32,713 nt of DNA from assembly GCA_015523295.1 (NCBI GenBank), contig WAKQ01000022.1, positions 1-32,713 of the forward strand, read 5' to 3'. Shown here piece after piece: positions 24,331-32,713 of the stretch. The notes beneath the pieces are model-generated. The model saw nothing but the letters and a program-made list of their open reading frames with translations. It did not search any database and was not told where the DNA came from. Within the stretch, counting starts at the first letter, position 1. Every line of letters begins with the position of its first letter. The position numbers and the translations under genes were made by a program. Origin of the DNA: Desulfurococcales archaeon (lineage in GTDB: Archaea > Thermoproteota > Thermoprotei_A > Sulfolobales > NBVN01).

Positions 24331-24726
24331 TTATTTACTCTTACTGGTTTTACCCGTAGCGAGCATCACCCATGAGATGATCTCATTAACATTGTCCTCG
24401 TTTAGTAAACCGAACTCCGCCAGATCGTTGAGGTATTCTTGGAAATCTTCAATCGGTATTAATTGAGCTTCCTCTTCAGTTAGTTCCAGCACGTAATTAT
24501 CTAAGGGTATAAACTCACCGTAGTTTCCATCCCTAAAAGTTATGGAGTATGTTGGAAGATTGAGTTTATCTACCGCCGCAGATATAATGCACCTATCACA
24601 GCCTTCATATACTATACCTTCAGTCAGTTTAAGTGTAGGAAAGACTGAGGCTTCACATAAATCCCTACATTCACTCATTAAATCCTCCAAACTCCTAAGT
24701 ATGAATTCCTCAAGCTCATCAACCAT
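24331..24726 (-). CDS. unknown acidic protein with four cysteines
   Basis: I do not recognise this family. With ATG at 24726 (AGGTGGT about 9 bases upstream) the protein has 131 residues; ATG at 24753 would add nine. Visible: an acidic helical start (MVDELEEFILRSLEDLM), C20-x3-C24 in SECRDLCE, C43-x2-C46 in EGCDRCI, a beta-rich middle (PTYSITFRDGNYGEF), and an acidic C-terminal half (LTEEEAQLIPIEDFQEYL) ending in a basic tail. The four cysteines could bind zinc or an iron-sulfur cluster. It starts about 40 bp after the radical SAM gene, so a partner, substrate or carrier role for that enzyme is possible but unproven. Confidence 0.7.
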   Translation of the reverse strand: MVDELEEFILRSLEDLMSECRDLCEASVFPTLKLTEGIVYEGCDRCIISAAVDKLNLPTYSITFRDGNYGEFIPLDNYVLELTEEEAQLIPIEDFQEYLNDLAEFGLLNEDNVNEIISWVMLATGKTSKSK

Positions 24727-24766
24727 CAATCTCAACCACCTGTATATCTTCATGTAGGGGGAAGCC

Positions 24767-25516
24767 TTAAGGATTAATATATCTCCTAGGTCTAAGACCG
24801 TACTTTCTGAGCAAAGCCCTCACGTGAGGGTACATTATCACAACTTCCCAATCTATGCATTCGCTTAACTTTTCATCAATGTCTGACAGTTCGATCGCAA
24901 ATTTCGCAATGTCAGCATCATTACTGAAGGAGATCATAGCTGCGGGGACTACATTTCTACACGGTTCTAACCCGCTTTCAAGCAAATTCTTCACCGCTGA
25001 TAACTGCAAGTCGAAACCGATAGGAAAGGCCCCGGTCAGCATTGCAAATTCATCCCGGTTGACGCCCTTAAAGGAAATCCTAACTAGGGCATTGTTAAAT
25101 CCTGCGAGCTCCCTCGAGTACATCTTATCTTGCCCAAGTAAAATTCCATTGGTCTCGACGATAAACATGTAACCGTCCTTTCTCGCTAGTTCAATTAGAG
25201 ATATTAAATGATCCCTGCACAAAGTAGGTTCCCCACCAGTTAATCTCACTTTATCATATCCGTTCTTTTCAGCTATCTTTCTCAGCTTAGCGTATGAGGA
25301 GAGAGGCGTGTAGAATTTACCCCAGTCATACCGGTCACGAAATCTCCAAGCCCAACAGAATTTACAGGAAAGATTACACCCTATAACGTCCCCTGAGGAT
25401 ACGCCCCCATACCATCTCCCTCCCCTGAATCTGAAGTAAAGCCTTTCCTCAGCGTCCCTCCCACCTAAACAGACTTTTCTCTTTACAATGTCTGAACGAG
25501 CTAATGGATCGTACAT
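24767..25516 (-). CDS. radical SAM enzyme of unknown reaction
   Basis: The 249-residue protein carries the cluster motif C47-x3-C51-x2-C54 in DVIGCNLSCKFCWAWRF. The SAM-binding GGEP occurs in RLTGGEPTLC, and ETNGILLG and RISFKGV follow as barrel strands. It resembles the short COG5014-type Fe-S oxidoreductases related to pyruvate formate-lyase activase. There is no SPASM or other extra Cys domain, so it probably holds a single cluster; additional cysteines are C16, C99, C187 and C220. The ATG overlaps the stop of the upstream metallo-beta-lactamase gene (TGATG), which suggests translational coupling and a shared pathway. Confidence 0.85.
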   Translation of the reverse strand: MYDPLARSDIVKRKVCLGGRDAEERLYFRFRGGRWYGGVSSGDVIGCNLSCKFCWAWRFRDRYDWGKFYTPLSSYAKLRKIAEKNGYDKVRLTGGEPTLCRDHLISLIELARKDGYMFIVETNGILLGQDKMYSRELAGFNNALVRISFKGVNRDEFAMLTGAFPIGFDLQLSAVKNLLESGLEPCRNVVPAAMISFSNDADIAKFAIELSDIDEKLSECIDWEVVIMYPHVRALLRKYGLRPRRYINP

Positions 25517-26379
25517 CAGATCCTCCTACCGTAGAGTTCTGGTCTTCTAGCCTCAAGCAGTTCAGGTTCCCGACCCATGAACTCCGCTGCAGTAATAGGC
25601 GGTGAATGGAGGACTGCTTTAGACGCATTTACCAGGAAGTGCTTATAATTTATGTCTCTTAGCAAGTGATGATCTACTATGAGCATGCCTTTACAGGATG
25701 AGAGGATTTTTCCAATATTCTCAGATGCTTTAATAACTGCCTCCTCCGGAAATCTATAGCCGGTGAGGTAAGTAGGAGGTCCGTCAAGCACTATAACGTC
25801 GGGCTGATGGCGGATTATGAAGTCAGTAGGTCCTGTGTGGACTGGGCCTTCTACATCAGATGTGAATAGAAAAGATCCTGTAGTGTCCGCCACGAAAACC
25901 TCAATGACATATCCCAGCTTGTCACTTATGCCGTGAGGATAAGGCGGTGAAAACTCTAGGTAAGTCCTACCCACTTTTAATTGCCTTCCATCCCCTATGA
26001 GTATCTCCTTCGTTCTCTCTTTAACGAGCTTTATGAACCTGGATGCCCTTATTTTCTGAGAAACGTTGATTTTAATTCTGGGATCTTTGATAATCAAAGT
26101 CTTGCCCTCGTAGATGTCCAGGGGTATATGCTTTCCAGGATCGTGATGGTCATAATGATAATGGGTTATTACAATAACATCGGATTCTCTGGCCCTTGCG
26201 GCTATCTTATCAGCTACCTCTCTAAGTCTTCTCCATTCTAGTTCATGCGGAGGCAGTGAAAACCTTCTCGGTGCTAGTGAAACTGCAGGGTCTATGAATA
26301 TCGTTAGGTCATCAGTTTCGACGAATGTTGCCATGGACCTCACACCCATGCTGTCGAACCCTATTAGAGAGATCTTCAT
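25516..26379 (-). CDS. metallo-beta-lactamase-fold protein (UPF0282 family)
   Basis: The 287-residue protein is a UPF0282-type archaeal metallo-hydrolase. Motifs are SMATFVETDDLTIFIDPAVS, THYHYDHHDP (H73, H75, D77, H78), LFTSDVEGP with the bridging Asp, VDHHLLRD late in the chain, and a C-terminal ELLEARRPELYG. The substrate is unknown for the family. ATG at 26379 has GGTGAT five bases upstream. It is the first gene of the leftward cluster MBL, radical SAM, Cys protein, nicotinate phosphoribosyltransferase. Confidence 0.85.
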   Translation of the reverse strand: MKISLIGFDSMGVRSMATFVETDDLTIFIDPAVSLAPRRFSLPPHELEWRRLREVADKIAARARESDVIVITHYHYDHHDPGKHIPLDIYEGKTLIIKDPRIKINVSQKIRASRFIKLVKERTKEILIGDGRQLKVGRTYLEFSPPYPHGISDKLGYVIEVFVADTTGSFLFTSDVEGPVHTGPTDFIIRHQPDVIVLDGPPTYLTGYRFPEEAVIKASENIGKILSSCKGMLIVDHHLLRDINYKHFLVNASKAVLHSPPITAAEFMGREPELLEARRPELYGRRI

Positions 26380-26509
26380 CCTAAATCACCAGCTAATAAT
26401 AGAGCAGTTTAAGAGACGCTTAATCCTTTACTCCTATCCACGATTCGATTGTCAGCTTATATTAGAAGCTATATGGTTTATTGCTTGGTAGTTACCGGGG
26501 AATTTAACC

Positions 26510-26953
26510 TTACCTAAGAGGGAATTTAGATCTCTCCTTTATTACGTCAAGGAGTATCGCTGGATAAACGTTTTCAACACCCTTAATTTCCTTGATAGCT
26601 TTCAGCTTAGCCTGCATTTCTCCACCATCATGAGCCCACAGCTCTACCATTATATCATGATCTCCTGAAGCCAATGCAACGAATACTGCATCATCCCTTT
26701 GAGCCAGCTCATGAGCCACTTCAAGGAGAGACTCAGAACTGACATTAACACCGACATATGCCACAGCGTTATATCCCAGTTTCTTAGGATCAACCTCCAA
26801 TCTATAACCCTTTATAACTCCATCCCTTTCCAACCTCTGGATCCTTTTCTTAACTGCTACGTCAGAAATAGCAAGCGCTCGAGCTATTTTAGTTGCTGGT
26901 ATCCTAGAGTTATTAGCGAGTAGCTCAAGTATTTTCAAGTCCCTTTCATCCAT
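26510..26953 (-). CDS. Lrp/AsnC-family transcription regulator
   Basis: DNA-binding regulator of 147 residues. The N-terminal winged helix-turn-helix (about 1-60) reads MDERDLKILELLANNSR and AISDVAVKKRIQRLERDGVI. The C-terminal RAM domain (about 65-140) is the ligand-binding, oligomerising part (AYVGVNV, VALASGDHDIMVEL). The effector, often an amino acid, is not predictable. ATG at 26953 has AAGGTG seven bases before it. A dyad over its own promoter suggests autoregulation. It lies between L12 and the metallo-beta-lactamase gene, 130 bp upstream of the latter, so it might control that cluster. Confidence 0.9.
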   Translation of the reverse strand: MDERDLKILELLANNSRIPATKIARALAISDVAVKKRIQRLERDGVIKGYRLEVDPKKLGYNAVAYVGVNVSSESLLEVAHELAQRDDAVFVALASGDHDIMVELWAHDGGEMQAKLKAIKEIKGVENVYPAILLDVIKERSKFPLR

Positions 26954-26964
26954 AATCCTACACC

Positions 26965-26999
26965 TTAACTTAAGTTGTTTGGAAAGTTAATATATATAG
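26965..26999 (-). promoter_or_regulatory. Lrp gene promoter with overlapping dyad
   Basis: On the minus strand the TATA-like CTATATATATTAAC (26986-26999) precedes the Lrp ATG by about 40 nt. Between TATA and start lie the palindrome AACTTAAGTT (26967-26976) and arms TTAACTT (26965-26971) and AAGTTAA (26984-26990). The position, covering TATA to start site, fits autorepression, which is common in archaeal Lrp genes. Confidence 0.45.
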
Positions 27000-27095
27000 T
27001 TTGAACTCACAATTCCAGTCGCTAAAGAAGCTAATAAAGAGAAGTTAATTACCAGCCAGGGCAACGATGTATTTCGCTTGTTTTCTTGAAAAATT

Positions 27096-27416
27096 TTATC
27101 CGAATAGTGATGATATGCCTTCAGCGATCTCCTCCTCACTTACCTCCTTCTCCTCCTCTTCCTCCTCCTTCTTCTCCTCAGAAGGAGCGGCTGAGGCAGG
27201 AGCCGGAGCAGTTGGAGCGGCAGCAGCAACGACTGGAGCAGCGGTCGCTTGCTTGATCACCTCATCTATATTAACCTCCTTTAAGGCAGCTACAAGCATC
27301 TTTATTCTATTTTCATCTGCTTGAATACCTGCAGCCTCAAGCACTTTCTTTATGTTCTCCTCAGTTATCTCTTTGCCAGCCGTGTGCAGTAAGAGGGATG
27401 CATACACATACTCCAT
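27096..27416 (-). CDS. rpl12: ribosomal protein L12 (archaeal P1)
   Basis: Stalk protein of the large ribosomal subunit that recruits translation GTPases. The 106-residue sequence has the helical dimerisation domain ([19 protein letters not shown] and [10 protein letters not shown]-like region), an Ala/Pro hinge (about 60-80), a run of Glu/Lys ([10 protein letters not shown]) and the conserved C-terminal GISSLFG that binds GTPases. GGTGGTG lies upstream of the ATG. L10 and L1, which are usually adjacent in archaea, are not beside it here; the gene stands alone between an acyl-CoA synthetase and Lrp. Confidence 0.96.
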   Translation of the reverse strand: MEYVYASLLLHTAGKEITEENIKKVLEAAGIQADENRIKMLVAALKEVNIDEVIKQATAAPVVAAAAPTAPAPASAAPSEEKKEEEEEEKEVSEEEIAEGISSLFG

Positions 27417-27453
27417 TCACTTCACCACCGATAAGTTGAGGGGTAAGGCATAT

Positions 27454-28866
27454 TTAAGCGTTAGTGATACCCCTTAACTCATCAATCCTTAACTTAACTG
27501 ACTCCCTTAACTTACTATAGGTTATGAGTGCAGCGGTTGCTGATGCCGCCCTCTCAGGCATAGGGTAGGTGGGTATTCCCTTAGCGTTAAGGGTGGCGAC
27601 AGCATTATAAGACTTCTGCCCTCCAATCAATGCCACAATTAATGGCTTCTGAAGCCCGCCTAATTCACTTTCAATTCTCTCAATAAGCTCCTTAGCAATA
27701 ACTTCAGGATCTGTTACAGCAGTTTCACAATAAAGAGCTAATACAGCGCCAACGGATTCATTCTTCAAGGTCTCAATAACAGCATCGACGTAACCCTCAT
27801 TAGATATCATTCCCGTCACATCAATAGGGTTCTTCAGCGAGGCAAAACCAGGCAGCTTAGGCCTTAATTTATCTCTAAGGCTCTGAGGCGGTTCCTCAAG
27901 GTTAATATTGTTTTCCGCTAGGACATCTGTAGCCAAGACGCCTGCCCCACCGCCATTAGTAACAATGATTAACTTCCCACCCTTATAGCTTGGAAGATAT
28001 GAGAAGGCCCTAGCCCAATCAAACGCCTCCTCCACTGTGCTGGCCTCCAGTATGCCTGTTTCTTTGAATAGCGTCGAGTAGATAGCAACATTACCCGCTA
28101 GAGAACCAGTATGAGATGCCACAGCTTTAGCGCCTGCCTGAGTTTTCCCGGCCTTTATGACAATTAGCGGCTTCCTTAGCGTGAAGTTCTGGGCAGCCTC
28201 CATAAATCTCCTTCCATCCATGACGCCCTCCAGGTAGATAAGAACTACTTTTGTGTTGGCATCCTCTCTCAGGTAGTTCAGTAGATCGGCGTCATCAATA
28301 TCTGCCTTATTACCTATAGATACTATTGCAGACACACCTATCTTTTCAACTATGGTCATCCCCATCAGAGCTATGCCTAAAGCCCCAGACTGCGTGATAA
28401 AGCCCACAGAACCCGGAATCGCGTGGGTAGGGCCGAAAGTTGCGTTAATCCTAAGAGGTGTGTATAGAATTCCAAATATGTTAGGACCTAGAACTCTCAT
28501 ACCATGCTTCCTAGCGATCCTAACCACTTCTTCCTCTAAATCCTCCCGACCTACCTCCTTAAACCCTGAAGAGATTACTACTGCCACCTTAACGCCCTTC
28601 CTCCCCGCATCCTCAATAACGCTTGGAACCTTGTCGGCAGGTACAACAACTACAACCATGTCCACCTTACCAGGTATTGAAGAAACAGAGGGATACGCCT
28701 TCAGACCCAATATCTCATTAGCATATGGGTTAACGGGGTATATCTTCCCCCTATATCCGTATTCGACTAAGTTACGGACAATCTCATGTCCAATCTTCCC
28801 TGGAGTTCGAGAAGCTCCAACGATAGCTATTGATTCAGGCTTGAAGAGTGCTTCTATATTATCCAT
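27454..28866 (-). CDS. ADP-forming acyl/acetyl-CoA synthetase, alpha subunit
   Basis: Makes ATP from acyl-CoA, ADP and phosphate in archaeal peptide or sugar fermentation. The 470-residue chain has the CoA-binding Rossmann domain (SIAIVGASRTPGKIGHEI, 12-29), the flavodoxin-like ligase domain (GSVGFITQSGALG, 152-164), and H252 in SHTGSLAG, the phosphohistidine of the alpha subunit. The beta (ATP-grasp) subunit is neither fused nor adjacent and must be encoded elsewhere. ATG at 28866. It lies 37 bp before L12 on the same strand. Substrate (acetyl, branched-chain or aryl CoA) is undetermined. Confidence 0.9.
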   Translation of the reverse strand: MDNIEALFKPESIAIVGASRTPGKIGHEIVRNLVEYGYRGKIYPVNPYANEILGLKAYPSVSSIPGKVDMVVVVVPADKVPSVIEDAGRKGVKVAVVISSGFKEVGREDLEEEVVRIARKHGMRVLGPNIFGILYTPLRINATFGPTHAIPGSVGFITQSGALGIALMGMTIVEKIGVSAIVSIGNKADIDDADLLNYLREDANTKVVLIYLEGVMDGRRFMEAAQNFTLRKPLIVIKAGKTQAGAKAVASHTGSLAGNVAIYSTLFKETGILEASTVEEAFDWARAFSYLPSYKGGKLIIVTNGGGAGVLATDVLAENNINLEEPPQSLRDKLRPKLPGFASLKNPIDVTGMISNEGYVDAVIETLKNESVGAVLALYCETAVTDPEVIAKELIERIESELGGLQKPLIVALIGGQKSYNAVATLNAKGIPTYPMPERAASATAALITYSKLRESVKLRIDELRGITNA

Positions 28867-28979
28867 AGTCCGATCCCTGCAGGTTTTTAATTACAAAGTT
28901 AAAAATATGACCCTTTTAAGGGTTTTCTTCAATAGAGAAGGCAGCATAACGAATAACAAAAGCAATGCGAGGTGCTAAA

Positions 28980-29432
28980 ATGCTGCTTAAAGGCCACATC
29001 TTATTACTATTACTGCTTTTAACTGCACTCACCATCAATATGGTAGCATATTACTATGAGGTTGACATCACTTTAGGGTCTAATAGCTACCACTGCATCG
29101 TGATCGTGGATCTCTCAAGTGAAGGAACCCAACTAGTAAAAGGGAAATGCCATTCGTTATTACCTTCTAGTGGAAACCCCATCACATATCTGACCTCATC
29201 ATCAGGTGTGGGAAATATCATCACACCTTACCTCCTATCAGGAAAAAATGTAGGGAAGATTGAAACAGAGTTAAACGGAACTAAGCTGATCGTGACCTGG
29301 AAGCTCATAACAAAGCAGAAGTTCACTATGCTGAGTTACGCAGGGGTTCTCATAGTCTCATTAATCTCAGGAGGAGTTATTATAGCCGCAACCTACGTTC
29401 TATTAAATAGAGAAAAATACATTATTGATTAA
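28980..29432 (+). CDS. small two-helix membrane protein of unknown function
   Basis: I recognise no family. With ATG at 28980 (GAGGTG five bases upstream; an ATG at 28965 is less likely) it has 150 residues. It has a leucine-rich hydrophobic segment (about 7-24), a roughly 90-residue domain that could lie outside and contains C39 and C57, then a second hydrophobic segment (about 120-143) and a short charged tail REKYIID. The 3' end overlaps the convergent tmcA by 11 bp. The good binding site and membrane-protein composition support a real gene. Confidence 0.65.
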   Translation: MLLKGHILLLLLLLTALTINMVAYYYEVDITLGSNSYHCIVIVDLSSEGTQLVKGKCHSLLPSSGNPITYLTSSSGVGNIITPYLLSGKNVGKIETELNGTKLIVTWKLITKQKFTMLSYAGVLIVSLISGGVIIAATYVLLNREKYIID

Positions 29433-31845
29433 GTAGTTCCTGCTTAGCACCACCTGTTATTTTCTGAACTAGTCTCCTGAGTGCTGAGATAGCCCTACCT
29501 TTACTTATGTGGAGCTCGTCAAATATAGCGTCCCATAACCTGCCCTGCAAGGCTCTAGCAATGCCAACAACAGCTTCCTTTTCCTCCAATTCTTTAAACT
29601 TGCCGCTAAGCAATGCCTTCTTAATCGCTATATTTACAGCATCAGCTACAGACTCATAGGTCATTATCCCCTTCAGGTAAGCATCCAGTCTCCTCCTCTG
29701 TATATCAGTTAACTTAAAGTTATTGGCATAGGTAACGTTTCCCAAGGCAGTTTTGAAGAGGTGGTAAACTATGTCTGGCTCAAGGTCCCAGTAGACAGAA
29801 TGCAAACTTTCAGCGAGTTTGATGCTAAATTCACCGGCTGCTAGCTTCACTAAGTTCTTCCACCTCTCGGTGATAGGCCTAATCACTATTGATGTATACT
29901 CCCCGCTTATCCTGTTACGATCTGGGGAAAAATGAACCGGGATAAAGCCGTTCTTTACCCAGAAGTTCAGGAGTTCTCTCGTCACGCCAAAGCCGGCACC
30001 TACCCATGAGTATCCTCTATTCACTGCCTCTTTAACTATTTCACCCAGAAGGTATGAACCGATGCCCATCCCTTGAACCTCTAAATGAGTTGCAATCCTC
30101 ACGACACGCCAACCTGCTCCTTGGCCGAAATCCCTAACCCTAAAATGCTTCAAGAGCCTGTCCGGTATTATATTGCCAGGAATTTTACCACCAGCTATTA
30201 GCTCGTCAATAATATCCTCCGGTATGTTACCTTCCTCAGCTAATTGAGCTGCAGCTACAATCTTTCCGTTCTTTCTAAGCCTAACAGCTCTTATGCTGTG
30301 ATGAGGAGCATCAGCTATCCGCCCAAGATCATCAGGCTCGTTCCTATAGTGAGCAAGTACGAATATCCCGAAGAGAGAGGCGAGCTCTTTCTCTCCCTCA
30401 CTAGAGAAAAGGTACTCAGGGTCATAGGTCACATATTCAAAGGCTTTCTTTTTAATTTCTTCAATGTCTTTCTCGTCTAAGGTATCGGGTTCTGCATTAA
30501 GTTTTAAGACATCAAATAAGAAACCCTCTACAGGGTCTTCTTTACTATACCTAATAGGCTCCAGCATTTCATAGAACACAAGCTTTGTTTTCTTGTCTTC
30601 CTTCAACCTTTTCAGGAACCTTATTTGAAAGCCCCTACCAGCTCCTTCGTAGCCATGAATGGTTGTCGCATAAACTGTCCTTCGGAACTTCTGCCAGATA
30701 CTATGAAGAAGCGGGACAGGTATGCCTGCCGCCTCATCCACCACTACCATATCTACACCTAGCTTAAGAACTGTGTAGGGTTCCCAATATTCAATGCTAA
30801 ATCTCTCGCCTTTTAACTCAATCACATTACCTTTCTTTACTATCTTGCTATAGTGTAATCCAACCACATCCAATGTCTCAGCAGCTAAACGCATTAAGGA
30901 CTGCACTGACAAGGGCTCTAAGGCTGTAACAGCTATCCTCACCCTATTTTTATATCTAAGCATCTCCTTGATGAATCCAGCGAGAGAAATCCCTATAGCA
31001 CAGGATTTACCTCTACCTCTATCAGCAACTATTACCAGAGCAACACGCTTCCTACCCGGGTTAGGCACTAGATTATCCTCGACGAGCTTAATGACATTAA
31101 CCTGATCTTGAGTTAGGGCCTTAGAGTATACTTCGTCTGGAAATAGCCTATTTTCTGGGAAAGACAGTTTTCTCCTCGCAACTTTCTTAGTTTTCCTAAA
31201 TCCGTCCTTCAAAATTCTTCCGTTATCTACGTCAAATACATAGATAGCTTCATGCTCGAACAGCTTCCTTACAAAATACTTTATAAATATATGTCTTGGT
31301 CTAGGATGGTTAGGAACCGCTAAATTAGATCTGAAAATCGTATCTATTTCATTCCAAATTCCAACATTTGGAGTCATAAATATGAGTAAGCCACCGCCAA
31401 TAACAACGCCCGAAAGCCTGCCAACATCATTTGGTTTGAGATCGTTAGTGAGATCAAGTATCAGAACCTCATATGTTGTCCCTAAGAACTTACTACTTGC
31501 TTCATAGACATCCTGAGTGAACTCCACATCACTAAGGGAACTTAAAACCTGCTTAACTATTTTAGCCCTTACTCTAGCATCAGGGAATTCATCATGAAAA
31601 ATGTTCAGCACCCGGATGCTTTTACTTCCCTCTAGCTCTCTATACCTCCTAACGTATTTCCCTACTACATCCGCCACCAACCCCGCTACCTTAATAGGGT
31701 CAGAACCTGCCATAACCACTAGCCTTCTTTCCTTACCGTTAACAGCATTTCTTACATCTCTTAGGAGTCTCTTAACAAACTTCCTGTAATCGTCTGTCGC
31801 TGCTTCTCTAAGCTTTAATTTTATCTCTTTGAACTTAGCAACCAT
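29422..31845 (-). CDS. tmcA: RNA cytidine acetyltransferase TmcA (Nat10/Kre33 family)
   Basis: Makes N4-acetylcytidine in tRNA, and in archaea also in rRNA, using acetyl-CoA and ATP. The 807-residue protein has the family order: N-terminal DUF1726-like domain (about 1-200), RNA-helicase-like ATPase with ADRGRGKS (274-281) and VVVDEAAGIP, and a GNAT acetyltransferase domain with RIATHLEVQGMGIGSYLL. A helical tRNA-binding C-terminus follows. ATG at 31845; TATA-like CATTTAAG at 31866-31873 would start transcription at or next to the ATG. A striking dyad lies directly upstream (31871-31907). Confidence 0.95.
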   Translation of the reverse strand: MVAKFKEIKLKLREAATDDYRKFVKRLLRDVRNAVNGKERRLVVMAGSDPIKVAGLVADVVGKYVRRYRELEGSKSIRVLNIFHDEFPDARVRAKIVKQVLSSLSDVEFTQDVYEASSKFLGTTYEVLILDLTNDLKPNDVGRLSGVVIGGGLLIFMTPNVGIWNEIDTIFRSNLAVPNHPRPRHIFIKYFVRKLFEHEAIYVFDVDNGRILKDGFRKTKKVARRKLSFPENRLFPDEVYSKALTQDQVNVIKLVEDNLVPNPGRKRVALVIVADRGRGKSCAIGISLAGFIKEMLRYKNRVRIAVTALEPLSVQSLMRLAAETLDVVGLHYSKIVKKGNVIELKGERFSIEYWEPYTVLKLGVDMVVVDEAAGIPVPLLHSIWQKFRRTVYATTIHGYEGAGRGFQIRFLKRLKEDKKTKLVFYEMLEPIRYSKEDPVEGFLFDVLKLNAEPDTLDEKDIEEIKKKAFEYVTYDPEYLFSSEGEKELASLFGIFVLAHYRNEPDDLGRIADAPHHSIRAVRLRKNGKIVAAAQLAEEGNIPEDIIDELIAGGKIPGNIIPDRLLKHFRVRDFGQGAGWRVVRIATHLEVQGMGIGSYLLGEIVKEAVNRGYSWVGAGFGVTRELLNFWVKNGFIPVHFSPDRNRISGEYTSIVIRPITERWKNLVKLAAGEFSIKLAESLHSVYWDLEPDIVYHLFKTALGNVTYANNFKLTDIQRRRLDAYLKGIMTYESVADAVNIAIKKALLSGKFKELEEKEAVVGIARALQGRLWDAIFDELHISKGRAISALRRLVQKITGGAKQELLNQ

Positions 31846-31870
31846 CTCTCATCCTAACCTTTACACTTAA

Positions 31871-31907
31871 ATGAAGTATTTTAACTGATTCAGTGGAAGG
31901 ACTTCAT
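31871..31907. promoter_or_regulatory. symmetrical composite dyad upstream of tmcA
   Basis: ATGAAGT (31871-31877) and ACTTCAT (31901-31907) form perfect outer arms. Exactly six bases separate each arm from a central perfect palindrome ACTGA-T-TCAGT (31884-31894). The dyad abuts and partly overlaps the tmcA TATA box. It could be a two-part operator. A hairpin RNA is the other possibility. Confidence 0.45.
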
Positions 31908-32026
31908 CCTATTTTAGAGCTATTAAAAAGCTCTCATAAGAATTGTGTTAAGCAGATCGCTGTATAAAAAGCTAGACCTCAAAAATATGGGCTGCTATTG
32001 CTTACACATAATAACAAGTTAGTCAA

Positions 32027-32713
<687 letters not shown>

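Overview
The window looks like a stretch of a thermophilic Thermoproteota (crenarchaeal) chromosome. The pointers are a 16S rRNA 5' end of crenarchaeal type, four of eight tRNA genes with short introns at the canonical 37/38 site, encoded CCA ends, archaeal TATA boxes with very short or absent leaders, many TTG/GTG starts with GGTGAT-like ribosome binding sites, and archaeal forms of TrpRS, Trm5, Nob1, TmcA, L12, Sua5 and Cdc48. I cannot name the genus from sequence alone.

Layout. 1-393: 5' end, leader and promoter of a 16S gene running leftwards. 561-1684: nicotinamidase and GTP-dependent dephospho-CoA kinase. 1681-3612: a secreted, membrane-tethered Lon-like protease. 3674-6485: a SPOUT methyltransferase, then Sua5 and Trm5 (both tRNA position 37). 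6557-7913: NAD kinase and Nob1. 7910-9421: a carboxyltransferase subunit without its biotin domain. 9496-11765: tRNA-Leu, an unusual ferredoxin, a ferritin-like protein, a radical SAM protein and tRNA-Ser. 11842-14397: TrpRS and a divergent KaiC-family ATPase carrying a mini-intein. 14376-15374: four tRNA genes, three with introns. 15554-20638: an RNase Z-like hydrolase and a sugar-type ABC transporter whose two permeases are fused. 20818-23103: tRNA-Leu, a MoeA/periplasmic-binding-domain fusion, tRNA-Ala. 23128-26379: a leftward cluster of metallo-beta-lactamase protein, radical SAM protein, unknown Cys protein and nicotinate phosphoribosyltransferase. 26510-32713: Lrp regulator, L12, ADP-forming acyl-CoA synthetase alpha, a small membrane protein, TmcA and the partial Cdc48 ATPase.

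Themes. RNA maturation dominates (Trm5, Sua5, TmcA, Nob1, the RNase Z-like protein, TrpRS, eight tRNAs). Pyridine nucleotide metabolism appears at three places: nicotinamide to nicotinate (nicotinamidase), nicotinate to NaMN (phosphoribosyltransferase), and NAD to NADP (NAD kinase). Genes are packed tightly: two convergent pairs share a TTAA for both stop codons, and the KaiC gene ends inside an antisense tRNA gene.

Most unusual items: the 170-residue mini-intein in the KaiC-family ATPase, the one-chain MalF-MalG permease, the metallo-beta-lactamase/radical SAM/Cys-protein cluster of unknown function, and a ferredoxin with one expected cluster cysteine replaced by alanine. No CRISPR array, insertion sequence or prophage was seen.
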